Assembly (NCBI GenBank): GCA_037893245.1
Contig: JBAIAA010000262.1
Coordinates: 1,240,001 to 1,304,000 of the forward strand
Reading direction: 5' to 3'
Source of the DNA: Crossaster papposus
Lineage: Eukaryota > Echinodermata > Asteroidea > Velatida > Solasteridae
DNA: 64,000 nt
A program made the translations under genes and the position numbers. Positions 13,709 through 24,394 of this stretch are shown piece by piece. A model generated the notes under the pieces. It ran no database searches and was not told the DNA's origin. It was given only the letters and a program-made list of their open reading frames with translations. Each line of letters starts with the position of its first letter. Positions within the stretch are counted from its first letter, which is position 1.

Positions 13709-14870
13709 GACTTAAACTACGTCCCTTTTACACCCATTGTCAATATTTAAAAGGAACAACAAGTGTCAATTCTTACTAATGCTTTAAAGTATAAGACGAT
13801 TTAATTCCATTGTTCAGTGGTGCAAGCTACTAAGGAATGTGAAAGCTTTGTCCTGTCTAGTCTCCGTGTTGCGTAACCAAACAAGTGAATAAAGGTTGGG
13901 TAAAATGAGGGTGTTTAAAATGCCCAGTACATTCGACTTCGAAGTCATTTGATGCCATACATTGTTGTGCGTCGGGTGTGTCTCTGCTAACTCCGCTAAT
14001 ATGTCTTCCAGTGAGGATCCGTACATATTTTTGAGTAGGAATACGTTGGGAGATATGTTGTGTCACTTCAAGAACTGACTCGCCAATTTATTTTGATGGT
14101 GATTTACACCAGTATTTTGGGACATATTCGATGAGGATTTTATACTCCAATGAGGATTTATACTAAAGCGGCAAATTCAGAGGTGAAGAAACTTCCTACT
14201 ACTCGTGGCTGATTTGGACCCCTAACGGATCAGGTAATGATGGAAAATAAGCAAGAAAAGGAAACAAGAACTTGTTATTCCCAACATTTGGCTTAGCTCT
14301 CATCAGCAGCTCATTTTGGCTTAATATTTTTACCAATTTTAGCCCTTTTTATGGTGTAACAATATTGTCAGTAGTCATTATTCCGTGTCGAAAGTATACC
14401 AGCCTTTTGTTAAACCCTGAACGGTTTCATTATCACACGTCAAACCAGACTCGGAACAAAACTAATTTCTGTTGGTTTTTCTGCCGTTTTTGCTACACAG
14501 GTATACGACAGGACAGGACAACATGGGCGAGTTAGCGAATGTAAAGTACATGTACGTGTTATACGTATACCAGCCCTTTTAAAGTTGTGCATTATAGTAG
14601 TACTTTTTAGGACCTTCGAACGTATGACATAACTATGACCTATCTCCGTCGAAAATTATTCCCATTTACAAGAAATGTACATATTTTAAATTGCAAACCA
14701 TCGCTTCGACCTTGCTAATAAAAAGGTTTATCCTCCATTTGTTTTCTTAGTGGTAATAAGTTCTTGGGCCATTTTCATTTTCGAATGTTTTAGACAAACC
14801 TTGATGCAATTTGTTACATGCGGTTTGGCGCATCCATCTTATTTTATTTTTGTTATTGTTGATATCCCAG

Positions 14871-15105
14871 GTTGTGGCAAATCTGTGCAACAAGGCTTTT
14901 GGACGAACCACTCCATACGATCGAGCATGGCAGCATCTCGTCTCTACAACAAGGGCTTCGGTGGCCAGAACCAGTGAGGATCATAGGAGAGCAGTCAGCC
15001 GTGCTGAAACTGCATAAGCGCGTCGACACGGCAAAGAGACCTCCAAGACAATTAACTGTTGAAAGCTCTAAAGAAACTGTCAACATAGCTCTTACTAAGT
15101 TGTAA
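14871..15105 (+). other. Possible terminal exon with polyadenylation signal
   Basis: A pyrimidine-rich tract ending in GATATCCCAG (14861-14870) is a plausible splice acceptor. The sequence after it stays open for 77 codons in the frame starting at 14872 and ends with a stop (15103-15105) that overlaps AATAAA. A second frame is open to about 15017. The richer base composition contrasts with the AT-rich DNA upstream. I recognise no domain or family in either frame. It could be the 3' end of a host gene carried here with its intron, a processed remnant, or chance. Confidence 0.35.
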
Positions 15106-15109
15106 TAAA
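15104..15109 (+). promoter_or_regulatory. Polyadenylation signal AATAAA
   Basis: Canonical hexamer directly after the stop codon of the possible terminal exon, inside insertion 1. Its position supports a 3' transcript end, but no upstream gene is visible. Confidence 0.4.
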
Positions 15110-15164
15110 TATAACAATAGCAATTTCTGTGTCCACTGAGTCGTTCTTTTTCTGTTAATTCTTA

Positions 15165-15194
15165 AAAGAATGTACAGTTAACTGTACATTCTTT
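15165..15194. repeat. 30-bp perfect palindrome
   Basis: AAAGAATGTACAGTT followed directly by its reverse complement, 50 bp before the array resumes. It shares AAAGAATGT with the left hairpin arm. About 30 bp upstream, GTCCACTGAGTCGTTCT resembles GTCCAC-GAGTCGTTTCT of the hairpin (13684-13707), so the two ends of insertion 1 are related. Confidence 0.75.
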
Positions 15195-15244
15195 AAAATA
15201 ATCGACACTTTTCTGAATAGAGTGACGTCACAAGAGTAGTTTAA

Positions 15245-16346
15245 TGACCAAGAAAGTGTCTACTTCGTCACTCTGAGTCGAGTACCTCAAGTCATACCAA
15301 AAACTTGTTAGCAGAGCGAGGTTTCGATCCTCGGACCTCTGGGTTATGGGCCCAGCACGCTTCCACTGCGCCATTCTGCTTCATGTGAATTTAGAAACAG
15401 AAAACAAAATTAAAGCAGACATTCTAAAAACATTCTAAAATATGTAATACATTTTAATAACAGTGAAGCAAAACAAACTCTTCAGCAGAGCGACGTTTTG
15501 GTCCTCGGACATCTGGGTTATGGGCCCAGCACGCTCACACTGCAACACTCTGCGTAACTATTTTTAATGAAAATGAAATCACTATCAAGGAAATAATTAT
15601 TCTGAGCAGACCGAGGTTGTGGTCATCCGAACTCTCGGTTACTGACCAAGAAAGTGTCTACTTCGTCACTCTGAGTCGAGTACCTCAAGTCATACCAAAA
15701 ACGTGTTAGCAGAGCGAGGTTTCGATCTTCGGACCTCTGGGTTAAGGGCCCATCACGCTTCCACTGCGCCACTCTACTTCATGTAAAGTTAGAAACAGCA
15801 AACAAAATGAAAGCAGACATTCTAAAAACATTCTAAAATATTTATTAAATTTGAATAACAGTTAAACAAAAATACCTCTTTAGCAGAGCGAGGTTTTGGT
15901 CTTCGGACCTCTGGGTTATGGGCCCAGCACGCTCCCACTGCTCCACTCTACTTCTTGTAAATTTAGAAACAGCAAACAAAATGAAAGCAGACATTCTAAA
16001 AACATTCTAAAATATTTATTAAATTTGAATAACAGTGAAGCAAACATACCTCTTTAGCAGAGCGAGGTTTGGGTCTTCGGACCTCTGGGTTATGGGCCCA
16101 GCACGCTCCCACTGCAACACTCTGCGTAACTATTTTTTCATGAAAATGAAATCACTATCAAGGAAATAATTATCCGGAGCAGACCGAGGTTGAGGTCATC
16201 CGAACTCTCGGTTACTGACCAAGAAAGTGTCTACTTCGTCACTCTGAGTCGAGTTCCTCAAGTCATACCAAAAACTTGTTAGCAGAGCGAGGTTTGGGTC
16301 TTCGGACCTCTGGGTTATGGGCCCAGCACGCTCCCACTGCAACACT
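15245..16346 (-). repeat. tRNA-iMet-derived tandem array, middle island
   Basis: About 1.1 kb of the same array stranded between the two large insertions. It resumes at TGACCAAG inside a C module and stops after CAACACT at the edge of the retrotransposon. It contains A-type modules at 15309-15380 (CAT) and 15707-15778 (CTT anticodon), plus B and C modules. Its sequence, including the spacer variant with CAAACTCTTCAG, is closely matched by the array just right of the retrotransposon (25680-26700), which supports both being parts of one locus before insertion. Confidence 0.92.
15309..15380 (-). tRNA. Initiator tRNA-Met-like (CAT), one acceptor mismatch
   Basis: Only difference from the perfect copies is G7 to A, creating an A7:C66 mismatch. 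It lies in the island between the two insertions. The equivalent module right of the retrotransposon (near 25747) shares this change and has an additional TAGC to TATC change. Confidence 0.65.
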
Positions 16347-16361
16347 ATTTGCATCGCCGCC
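16344..16361 (+). repeat. Left terminal inverted repeat
   Basis: ACTATTTGCATCGCCGCC is the exact reverse complement of 25566-25583. The first three bases (ACT) may belong to the array. Homology stops immediately inside, so the terminal repeat is short. DIRS-type elements have inverted termini; Ngaro elements normally have split direct repeats, which I could not find. Confidence 0.8.
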
Positions 16362-17887
16362 TTCGTCATGGGCGAATGATTTTATATCAGTCGCGATGTT
16401 GGCGGGACCGCAGCTGGGTGTCCGATAGATCTGTTCCCGGTTATACAGGATTTGCACAGGGAATCAAGGGCCCCGTGGTTTTAGTTACGAGCATTACGGT
16501 TTGTGAGGTTTTCTCTTTTGTATTGTATGGTTCCACAGCTCTGGATTCGTGGATTTGAAGGTATGGTTTGGATTTCTTTCATTTTTGAGGAAAGAATTAT
16601 CGCTAGAGCTATGGCGATATATAGCACATAAGGTGCGTGCAGGCCGGGAGATCTCGTTGACCCAGTACGGTAAATGTTTATCACAGGCGTCACCAGACGC
16701 ATGTGACGTGATTCAAATGACTTTGAGGCTGGCCGCTTGAGCGGGCACGTATAAAGCCTTTGTTGTCAATCGGGTGATTCGACATGCAAGCTTTTGTTTC
16801 CCACCCTTTTACCTGAGCAGGGTGGGGCCTAAGGCATTCGTTTCATTAAAGCGCCAATACCGTGGTGCGGTATTACCGGTATCATTCGTGAGTAGTGCGG
16901 TGCACGGCCAACCGGGCAGGCACCTACAATTTGAAAAATAGAGATATTCCGCTGGTCGTCCATGATTAGCGTGACACCCGATGTTATAGAGGTGAGTCCG
17001 CCTAATATTTGGCGCATGATATTGCCCTGTTATGGTTTTATTAAAGGCTTTAATAGGCAAGACTTTGGAAAGATTCAATATATTTTTTATATATAGGCCC
17101 TATATACATGTATATTTTTTTATATATATATTTTTAAAGCAAACTGTCGCAAGGTTAAGGTCCGCTGAGCGAGAGGTAGATTCCTAGGGAAAATAAAGGA
17201 TCGTACACGAATCGTCGTGCATTCAGTACGCGTCAGTACCGTACGCGTCAGTCGAGTGCAATAACCCTTCGGCTTTCTTTTTCTTGTAAAACAAACAAGC
17301 AAAACAATAATATATATAAAATAAAAAAAATTAAAAAAAATGGCCCAGTTTTGGCTATTGGTTTGTTTGTATTATTTTCTATAATTAGGACAACGGTGGC
17401 TTTACAAAAAAAATTAAAAACAAAAATTAAAATTGTTTAGCCAGTCTGCGTGGGAGTGCGGCCCACGGATTTAGTCTTAAAGACCGCCTTTTCTCACCCC
17501 TAAATCACGTCCAAACGTGCTATAGCCCCTCGTGTCCTTTGTACATACAAAGTCCGCGCAACTTGTTGAAAAGGATATCGCGCACTGCTCGTTACGCGGT
17601 TGGTCGGACCGTTTTGCGCGGCTACTTTGCTGTGCATTCACGCCGCGGGGCATGTTCGGAATATTCTCAGCATGTAAGGTTTGGCAAGAAATATTAGAAA
17701 CATTTTTGGTTGGGTAATTTTGCCCCTTGTGCAGTCCTTACAATACGTGTTGGCCTAATTACTCACTTCCTCGAGGAATAATAGTGAACTGAAGACTGAA
17801 GGTATTATAGCTATTTAGAGGGGAATGTTGTACTGTAATGACATTATCGAGTTTTAATTAGCCAAGTTTTGATTTTCCACTTTATAG
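16362..17887. other. 5' non-coding region of the retrotransposon
   Basis: No convincing coding frame; short ORFs occur on both strands without domains. A TATAAAG at 16750-16756 could be a promoter element but is unsupported by anything else. An AT-rich stretch with TATA tracts and A runs lies at about 17080-17340 and 17400-17440. The direct-repeat partner expected for a Ngaro 5' end was not found by eye. Confidence 0.5.
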
Positions 17888-18221
17888 GAAAGCGAGGAGG
17901 CGTATGGGGCAGCTGGGGAGGCATGCACGAAGATCTTTCGTGGCCTTTGCGCCAAGTTCAGGATTTCGGCGCCATGTTTTGAGCGTCTAGTAGGGGACGG
18001 CTGGGACGACCCGAGTAAGTTTAAGGATATTAGTCCTTCATGCAAAGATCACGTGTTGGCGCTCGCCCCAAACTGACGGCGGTCAGAAGCGCAATATTGA
18101 GATGATGCTCGATCGGGTGGATGCTGGGCCTCTTGATGCTGCAGTTTCAAAGGCCAAGTTAGTGAAGTCTTTTACTATTATAAAACCGACGAAGCTCTTT
18201 AACAAAGTAAATGTGTCCTAA
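17888..18221 (+). pseudogene. Gag-like coding remnant, two frames
   Basis: After a splice-acceptor-like TTTATAG, one frame is open at 17888-18076 (residues include FERLVGDGWDDPSKFKDI) and the neighbouring frame continues at 18072-18221 (KRNIEMMLDRVDAGPLDAAV), ending in TAA. There is no in-frame ATG at the start. The charged, low-complexity-free composition and the frame handover look like a former ORF with one frameshift. Its place upstream of the CCHC region suggests ORF1/gag of the element, but I recognise no family. A host exon is the alternative; GTAAGT at 18015 could be a donor site. Confidence 0.45.
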
Positions 18222-18829
18222 TAGGCGTTGGGTATCCGACATATTATAGTCGATGACCACGAACCTGAAGAGCGGTGAAATGGCTCCAGGTTAGCAAGAG
18301 GTAGTCCTGTTAATATTTTAGTTAAGGGGAATGATCGTTCGTTCTGTCGGAATTCTTTGGAAATGAATTGAAATGGTGTTTTGTATAGTAGGTTTTGTTG
18401 CACTGACCTTTTAGAATTTGTCGTGTTAAATGAAGAAAACAAATTTTTGACTATGTATATATTTTTATATATGTTTATATATATAGCCCGCATATTGTCA
18501 TAGTCATTAGGAGTTTTATTTTTCGATGTTCGCAATTGTTGTATCCTCCTTAAAAGAACCACAAATCTCACTAAATAGTATTACCGTAGTAATATTTTAT
18601 TGGACTTTTGATTTGATTGGAATCGAACGTGATACGGTTTTGGCAGCCGTCCTATTTTTTAGGTTATCGCAGCCACATTTTTGTTTTTCAGACACATGAA
18701 TTTAGTATTGAAACATCAGGCAGGCCGGGTGGTCTGGTTAGGCATAGGCACATAAATCAATATGAAGAGCATGTTATAAGGTCATGGTTGTCGAAGGGCC
18801 AGTTTGAAATCTGGCTTTGGTATATCATT
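18222..18829. other. Non-coding stretch inside the retrotransposon
   Basis: AT-rich, with short TATATA tracts near 18450-18485. ORFs on both strands have no recognisable content. Nothing else supported. Confidence 0.5.
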
Positions 18830-20620
18830 CCAGCCTGCCGAGCGGTAAATAGGCTCAAGGTCGGGTGGAAGCATGATATTGTCGCGGATATAACTTGCTA
18901 GGCTGCAAATAGGCTCAAGGCTGTAACCAACGAAAATATATATACATATATTTTGACGAACATGGTAGCCTACAATGCGATATAGGGGTCAGAAGTAACT
19001 GTGTAAAACAAAATGCTGTTGCATCGATATAGCCGGCGGAGCGGTAAATAGGCTCGAAGGCGTGTACGCCAGTTTGTTCACAAGTCAATGTACAACCTGA
19101 GGAGCGGAAATTGGCTCAAGGTCGTGTGTAAGCAGTTTGTTCACATTTAAGGTACAGCCTGATGAGCGGTAATCGGCTCAAGGTTGTGTGTAAGCAAGTT
19201 GTTAACATATCAATGTGCAGTTCGAGAAGCGGTATCCGGCCTAAGGCCGTGTGTAAGCAGTTGGTTCACATATCAATGTACAGCCTGAGGAGCGGTAATT
19301 GGCTCAAGGTCGTGTGTAACTTGTAAGCAGTTTGTTCACATTCAAGGTACAGCCTGAGGAGCGGTAATCGGCTCAAGGTCGTGTGTAACTTGTCAGCAGT
19401 TTGTTTACATTCAAGGTACAGCCTGGGGAGCGGTAATCGGCTCAAGGTCGTGTGTAACTTGTCAGCAGTTTGTTCACATTCAAGGTACAGCCTGAGGAGC
19501 GGTAATCGGCTCAAGGGCGTGTGTAAGCAAGTTGTTCACATATCAAGGTACAGCCTGAGGAGCGGTAATCGGCTCAAGGCCGTGTGAAGGCAAGTTGTTC
19601 GCATATCAGTGTACAGCCTGAGGAGCGGTAATCGGCTCAAGGTCGTGTGTAACTTGTCAGCAGTTTGTTCACATTCAAGGTACAGCCTGAGGAGCGGTAA
19701 TTGGCTCAAGGCCGTGTGAAGGCAAGTTGTTCACATTAGTGTGCAGCCTAATGAGCGGTAATCGGCTCAAGGCCGTGTGAAGGCAAGTTGTTCACATATC
19801 AGTGTGCAGCCAAATGAGCGGTAATCGGCTCAAGGTGCATGGTGTGTAAGCAAGTTGTTCACATATTAATGTACAGCCTAATGAGCGGTAATTGGCTCAA
19901 GGTCATGTGTAAGCAAGTCGTTCAGTTATTCGCATATCAAGGTATAAACCTGAGGTGTTAATATTGGCTCAAGGCCATGTGTAAGCAAGTTGCCATCCTT
20001 AATGCATAGCCTGAGGAGCGAGAATTGGCCCAAGGCCATGTGTAAGCGAGTCGTTCACAAATCAATGTGTAGCTTAAGGAGAGGTATTTGGCCTAAGACC
20101 GCGTGTAAGCATGTTGGCTCACAATTGTACGCATAGCCTGTGGAGCCTGTAATCGGCTCGAGGCTTGATACAAAACCGGCAGAGCGGTAAATTGGCTGAA
20201 GTCTGCGAGTAAACAGTTACAAATTTGTTATCACATTAATTGAGTGTGTGCAAGTAATATGCTGATAAAAGCCTGCAGAGCGGTAAATTGGCTCAAGGCT
20301 GCGAGTAAGCAGTTACAAATTTGTTATCACATTAATTGAGTGTGTGCAAGTAATATGCTGATACAAAGCCTGCAGAGCGGTAAATTGGCTCAAGGCTATA
20401 TAAGGGTAGCCTACAGAATTTTAAAATGGCGCGAGGCTGGGTGCAAGCAAGATGTCAACACAGAACCTGCAGAGCGGAATTGGCTCAAGGTTGTGTAAAA
20501 GTGTAGTCTGCAGAGTTTTAATTTGGCTTGGGGCCGTGTGCAAGCAAGATGTTTGGCTCAAGGCCGTGTATAAGTGTAGCCTACATAATGTTAAATTGGC
20601 TCGTGGCTGTATGTAAGCAG
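18830..20620. repeat. Minisatellite of about 57-71 bp units
   Basis: More than twenty degenerate tandem copies of a unit with core GAGCGGTAATCGGCTCAAGG followed by GTGTAAGCAAGTTGTTCACA. Spacing is 57-71 bp in the central part. Near 20176-20370 a longer 97-bp form repeats twice. Copies at the two ends are most diverged, as in arrays growing from the middle. It separates the two gag-like remnants. ORFs through it on both strands are repeat artefacts. Confidence 0.85.
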
Positions 20621-20755
20621 GATCGACATAAAATCGACTAACTTTTATGCGCTTGAGGTCTTGGAGGTAGCACGAAGTGTGGTTTCAATCAGTTTGAATT
20701 TTGTCGCAACTTTATGCAGAAAATTGCGAAAGTTGGAAAACTTTGCTGTTGGTGA

Positions 20756-21290
20756 ACTGAGTTTACATCACCACGGGTTCACATCATCACAGAAAACGCT
20801 GTGTGTGACCAGTGTCTGATGGGAATGACTTTGCGACATATTTATAGTACTGAAACCGGTTATGACTCCAACGTCGCCTACGTCATGTCCTTGTTGCGCA
20901 AGTACATCGATGAATTTGCACCACTTACGTCTGAAGATGCAAAGGAGAAACAGCTTTATGTTAATCTTCTGTCGGAATGCACAAAACACGTTGAAACCAA
21001 AACTGAGGGTGTGGCTATGTATATTTATAAGTCTATTACCGGGGAGGGACTCAGACAAGCGCCTGCGTTTTGCCCGAAAACAACTGGGCTTGAGTGCTCC
21101 ACCTTCGGAGGTACACAGAGGCAGGGCTAAGGTACAGGGACGTCAAGGTTTTCATCCCAGGGGTCTGTTTGGCGGTCAGCAGTCTCGCCTGTCCTTTCCG
21201 TCGGGTGCCCGAAGCAATGCATCTCGGGGCCCGTGTTTTCAGTGCCAAAAAGGGGACACCTTGCGCGAGAGTGCAGAGAAATAATGTAGA
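20756..21290 (+). pseudogene. Gag C-terminal region with split CCHC zinc knuckle
   Basis: Open from 20756; the first ATG is at 20819, and the frame (residues such as YVMSLLRKYIDEFAPL) runs to 21130. The frame starting at 20862 takes over near 21100 with a basic, Gly/Arg-rich stretch. Two knuckle cysteines (codons 21234 and 21243) lie in that frame. The His and last Cys with correct C-x2-C-x4-H-x4-C spacing (codons 21257 and 21272) lie in another frame after a run of five A. A single-base loss in that run explains the break. CCHC knuckles bind RNA in gag proteins. Confidence 0.65.
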
Positions 21291-21447
21291 AACAAGAATT
21301 GGGAAGTCAGTGTTAGCTTAATGCACCAAATGTATCGTTAGCATATTATCTGCTTAGTTTACATGTCACAGGATCTCGGATTTGCACTCTGAGTTTGTCG
21401 TGAGAAAAAGTGATTTCCCTTAGTAGGAAAGAAGAAGAATAAAGAGT

Positions 21448-22302
21448 ATGCAGGCATTAAGCTTGATTGAATGTTTTGTTTTCCCCTTTGTGGCATTTTT
21501 GCTGTGCTTTTCTTCACAGGCTTACAAAACATACATGGGCGTCCTGAGCACGCATACGTGGGAGCGTTCATCGAGTCATCATTTTGACCCAGTCAAGGCA
21601 CAGAATAGTAAGCGAGACGAGGGTGCTTGCTCCTGGATAGACATATCCGGCAAACAGGCCGATGCACTAGATGGGTATGCTCCCGACCCGGTACATGTTT
21701 TAGCGGAAAATTGTCAGCCAGATTTTAGAGCTCTCCGTTTTCGAGATCCCACTTTGTTTGTTGCGGGTGGCTTGAACCGTACTACTGACGCCTGGGAGGA
21801 GGTCCTATCAGAATGTGGTCACGTGGGACACCGTGTTCAACGGTGGCTCAGACGAGGGGTCGAAATATTCGAATTTTTCCGTCATTACCAAGGGGAGTAC
21901 AAGGGAAGGTTCTTTGACTCTGATGTTCCGCCATCCATGTATTTTGAGAACGCTCCAAACTGTAAGCAGTACGTGAGCTTCATTAACGAAGCCATCGTTA
22001 AGCGTATCATAGAGGGATCAGTGGAGCTTCTAGGGCCGGTCGATGAGGTCACTCCTCCAAGATGCATTAATGCTTTGTCGGTGGAGCCGATCAAGCCACG
22101 GCTGGTGCTGTCAATGAAGGGCCCAAACCTATGGTGTACAGATACTCCGTTCAACCTGGTTCCCCTAGGAGATATTGTGAAATCAATCGATAGGGATGGC
22201 CCTTTTTTTTTTCAAGGACCGATGATGCGCAGGGACATAAACAAGTTAAGTCGTCTCAAAGGAAGAAATACCCTTCTGGCGTTTTGTAGACTCCTTCTCT
22301 GA
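21448..22302 (+). pseudogene. Reverse transcriptase N-terminal part, palm missing
   Basis: 284-codon frame. From about residue 185 it resembles the fingers region of DIRS/Ngaro-type RT (VKRIIEGSVELLG, PRLVLSMKGPNLW, PFNLVPLGDIVKSI). It then passes from DGPFFFQ, encoded at a run of ten T, to a short unrelated tail and stop. No YxDD catalytic box is present in any frame here, so several hundred bases of palm are apparently deleted. A strong acceptor-like tract ending TTCTTCACAG (to 21519) suggests that the true pol exon may begin at 21520 rather than at the ATG. Introns have been described in YR retrotransposons. Confidence 0.7.
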
Positions 22303-22745
22303 GCCCATTCCTTGGAGGCAAGAGCGGCATGTAAATTTACATCTCAGCTCAGACGCATCTGGCTACAGATGGGGAGGCGTGTTGATGCAGCATACCGGCA
22401 ATATATTCTTTGGTGATTATTGGCCGCCGGACGTACAGTGCATTGTAGACATATGCTACAAGGAGGCCCTTTGCATTGTATTTTGTTTTGTTGTCGGTCA
22501 TTGACCACCTGTGGGATCGGAGAGTCAAGGTCAAAGTTGATTCTCAGAGTTCGTATCATGCATGGACTGGTTTGAGGGCCAGATCTGTAGCTCTAGTGCA
22601 AGTCCCAAAGCTTATATTTGCTTTGATCCTGGGGGCCAATTTTGCGTTGCAACTCGAATGGATACCTTCCAGTGACAACATGGCTGACGCCCCATCTAGG
22701 GAGATTTCTTTTGCCGATGCCAGGCTGCCGTCGTCCATCTGGTTT
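22250..22745 (+). pseudogene. RNase H domain, frameshifted
   Basis: Two frames. 22250-22504 encodes FWRFVDSFSEPIPW and SSDASGYRWGGVL, with the first catalytic Asp (codon 22352), and YKEALCIVF with the Glu (codon 22463). The frame starting at 22476 continues with VKVKVDSQSSYHAW (Asp codon 22539) and SSDNMADAPSREI (Asp codon 22686). All four acidic residues of the RNase H D-E-D-D set are thus present, in order and correctly spaced, but separated by one frameshift. In the intact element this domain degrades the RNA template during cDNA synthesis. Confidence 0.8.
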
Positions 22746-23163
22746 TTTTGTGTTTTTTTCAGAAGGAGCTTGCTGGACCAGCGGGTTTTACATTTGATCT
22801 TATGGCCTTGCCTTCCAACTTGCCAAAAGGATATGATGGGAATCCACTCAGGTTCTTTTCTCGATACCCAGTCCTAGGTTCGGCTGGCGTTAATGTATTT
22901 GCACAAGAGTGCCCGCGATGAGAACAGCTGTATGTTTTCCCCCGTTTGTTTTGAATCCTGCTCTCATCAGGTTTTTCTGCGAATGGGGAAATGTTACAGT
23001 GGCTATGGTGGTGCCAAAGCATTCTCATCCGAGGTCTTGGTGGCCTAAATTGAAGTCCTTCGCGGTACAGTCTGTCTGTTTGGCCAAACGAGGGCAAGTT
23101 GGGGCCCTGGAGTACCCTTCGAGACGAGGCTACGAGAGAGCCGCCACTGGCATTTCCCTTTGA
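22746..23163 (+). pseudogene. Conserved post-RNase H region of YR element polyprotein
   Basis: Frame 22760-22921 includes FDLMALPSNLPKGYDGNPL and GVNVFAQECPR, and the frame starting at 22909 includes YVFPPF-like VCFPPFVLNP and WWPKLKSFAV. These blocks (LMA, LRFFSRYP, GVNVFAQ, FPP, WWP) resemble the segment between RNase H and the next domain in DIRS/Ngaro polyproteins. Two T-runs (22742-22748, 22753-22759) followed by CAG mimic a splice acceptor at 22762. At least two frameshifts. Confidence 0.6.
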
Positions 23164-23803
23164 GTTGTGGGCATTCAAGTGTATCTTCCCTGGCGGCGGC
23201 ACCATGATCAGGGAAGTGAAACTTCCAGAGCGACAGTCAGTCCTAATTTTTGCGGACTCCATGTTTAAGGGGCTAAACGGTTATGGTTGGCCGTCATCCT
23301 TGCAGGTTAGTATGAAGGTGGCAGGGGGCGCAAAGATGGACATTTTGTGCCGAAATTTAGCATCAGCTTGCAGATCTCAGGTCCCAAGTGTTGCAGTGTT
23401 ACACGGAGGCACAAGTGACTTCAGCAGACTGGATATTTGCGCGCATGGGGTGTCTGGTCTATTGAGGGTTTTTGGGACAGCCTCCAAGTGGTTAAGGAAC
23501 CAATTCCCAGAGTGCCGGTTTGTTATGTCGTCAGTTTGTCAAACCAGGTTGAGTTCTGTCAACCAGTCGGTAGCTGTTGTTACTGTCGAATTAAGGCGGA
23601 GGTGCCAAGCAGCGGGTTGGCATTTTTTGTCAAACGACTACATCACGCAGCAAGGCTTGGCGGATGATGTTCACCTGACCGTCTGGGGCATGCTGAAGCT
23701 GCACCGGAAACTGCAAATGATGATAAGGGCACCGTCGATCAGGCGTTGTAGTTCCGATAAAAGGTTAGCTGTTGCCCGCGGAGCGGAGGCTATTTTATTT
23801 TGA
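23099..23803 (+). pseudogene. SGNH-type hydrolase domain
   Basis: 234-codon open frame. Block I LIFADSMFKG gives the candidate nucleophile Ser54; VAGGA (76-77) fits the Gly block; HGGTSD (102-107) matches block III except that the usual Asn of GxND is Ser106; ADDVHLTVWG gives the Asp189-x-x-His192 pair. SGNH/GDSL-like hydrolases are carried by Ngaro elements and some CR1 LINEs, with unknown role in transposition. This is the longest unbroken domain of the element. Its upstream 45 residues (LAFPFELWAFKCIF) belong to the preceding polyprotein region, entered through a frameshift near 23100. Confidence 0.75.
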
Positions 23804-24394
23804 TAACCAGTTCTCAAATTTGCTTTCTTTTGAAGCTTATTCACATGGCGACGAGGTTGCGTGAGTTGGATGGGCGCCTGGACGGTTCATCATACAGCAA
23901 ACAGCAGAAGAGTCTGGCTAGAAGTCTGGATGTTTTCCTAAAAGAAAACCACTGCTCCGTTTATTGTACTGAAGGTCTAGATTTGGATACGGCAGCACCG
24001 AACGACATAGTGGCTTTTCTGATTGACAGAGTTCATATACTTGGTTGCAAGAATTTCGGAAAGCACGGGTTCTTCGATTGTGGATGTCAGCGGTGTCTTG
24101 CGGCTGGAACGGTTGACTCCTACGTAGCACAGCTTAGAGCGTACTTCAATTCTGTAGGTTGGACTCAGCCTTGGCGGCAGGGCACATCCTGGGCAATCCC
24201 TGCATCTCTTTTCGAGTTCGTAAATACGTAAAGGCTATCAGAGTAGAGCAGGCAGAAGCGCATGTTACACCGCACCAGGCCGTCCCTATATTTTCGGACA
24301 AAATAAGGTGGTTGGCCAATTAGATAAGGAAGCGGCTAGCTGATCTGAGCAGCGTAAGCTCTTGCTTTGTCTACCCTTATATCCTGCTCCGTGA
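23800..24394 (+). pseudogene. Tyrosine recombinase, N-terminal core-binding part
   Basis: The frame is open from 23800 (overlapping the hydrolase stop); the first ATG is at 23845. It encodes an alpha-helical segment ending in DCGCQRCLAAGTVDSYVAQL, a Cys-rich plus GTVDSY motif resembling the SAM-like DNA-binding domain of Ngaro YRs. It breaks at 24231. The next frame (24217-24394) continues with KAIRVEQAEAHVTPHQAVPI but contains an in-frame TAG near 24322. Confidence 0.7.

Larger units (their letters stand above)
13598..15244. other. Insertion 1: unique DNA replacing part of an array unit
   Basis: Unrelated sequence of about 1.65 kb inserted with loss of roughly 0.1 kb of array: the left flank stops at the end of a B module (CACTCTG) and the right flank resumes inside the following C module (TGACCAAG). 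The left end is a large hairpin and the right end a perfect palindrome. The stretch 13709-14870 shows only short overlapping ORFs on both strands with no recognisable domain. It may be a non-autonomous mobile element, or genomic filler captured at a break. No target-site duplication was found. Confidence 0.7.

Noticed and set aside
13814-14535. Short ORFs in insertion 1 on both strands.
   Set aside because: Overlapping frames on the same DNA, AT-rich, no recognisable motifs.
16549-16740. 63-codon ORF near the 5' end of the retrotransposon as a gag start.
   Set aside because: No similarity I recognise to gag, an overlapping antisense ORF of similar length, and no continuity with downstream coding pieces.
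19266-19587. ORFs on both strands inside the minisatellite.
   Set aside because: They are periodic translations of the 60-70 bp repeat, with identical repeats in both strands' frames, and have no independent support.
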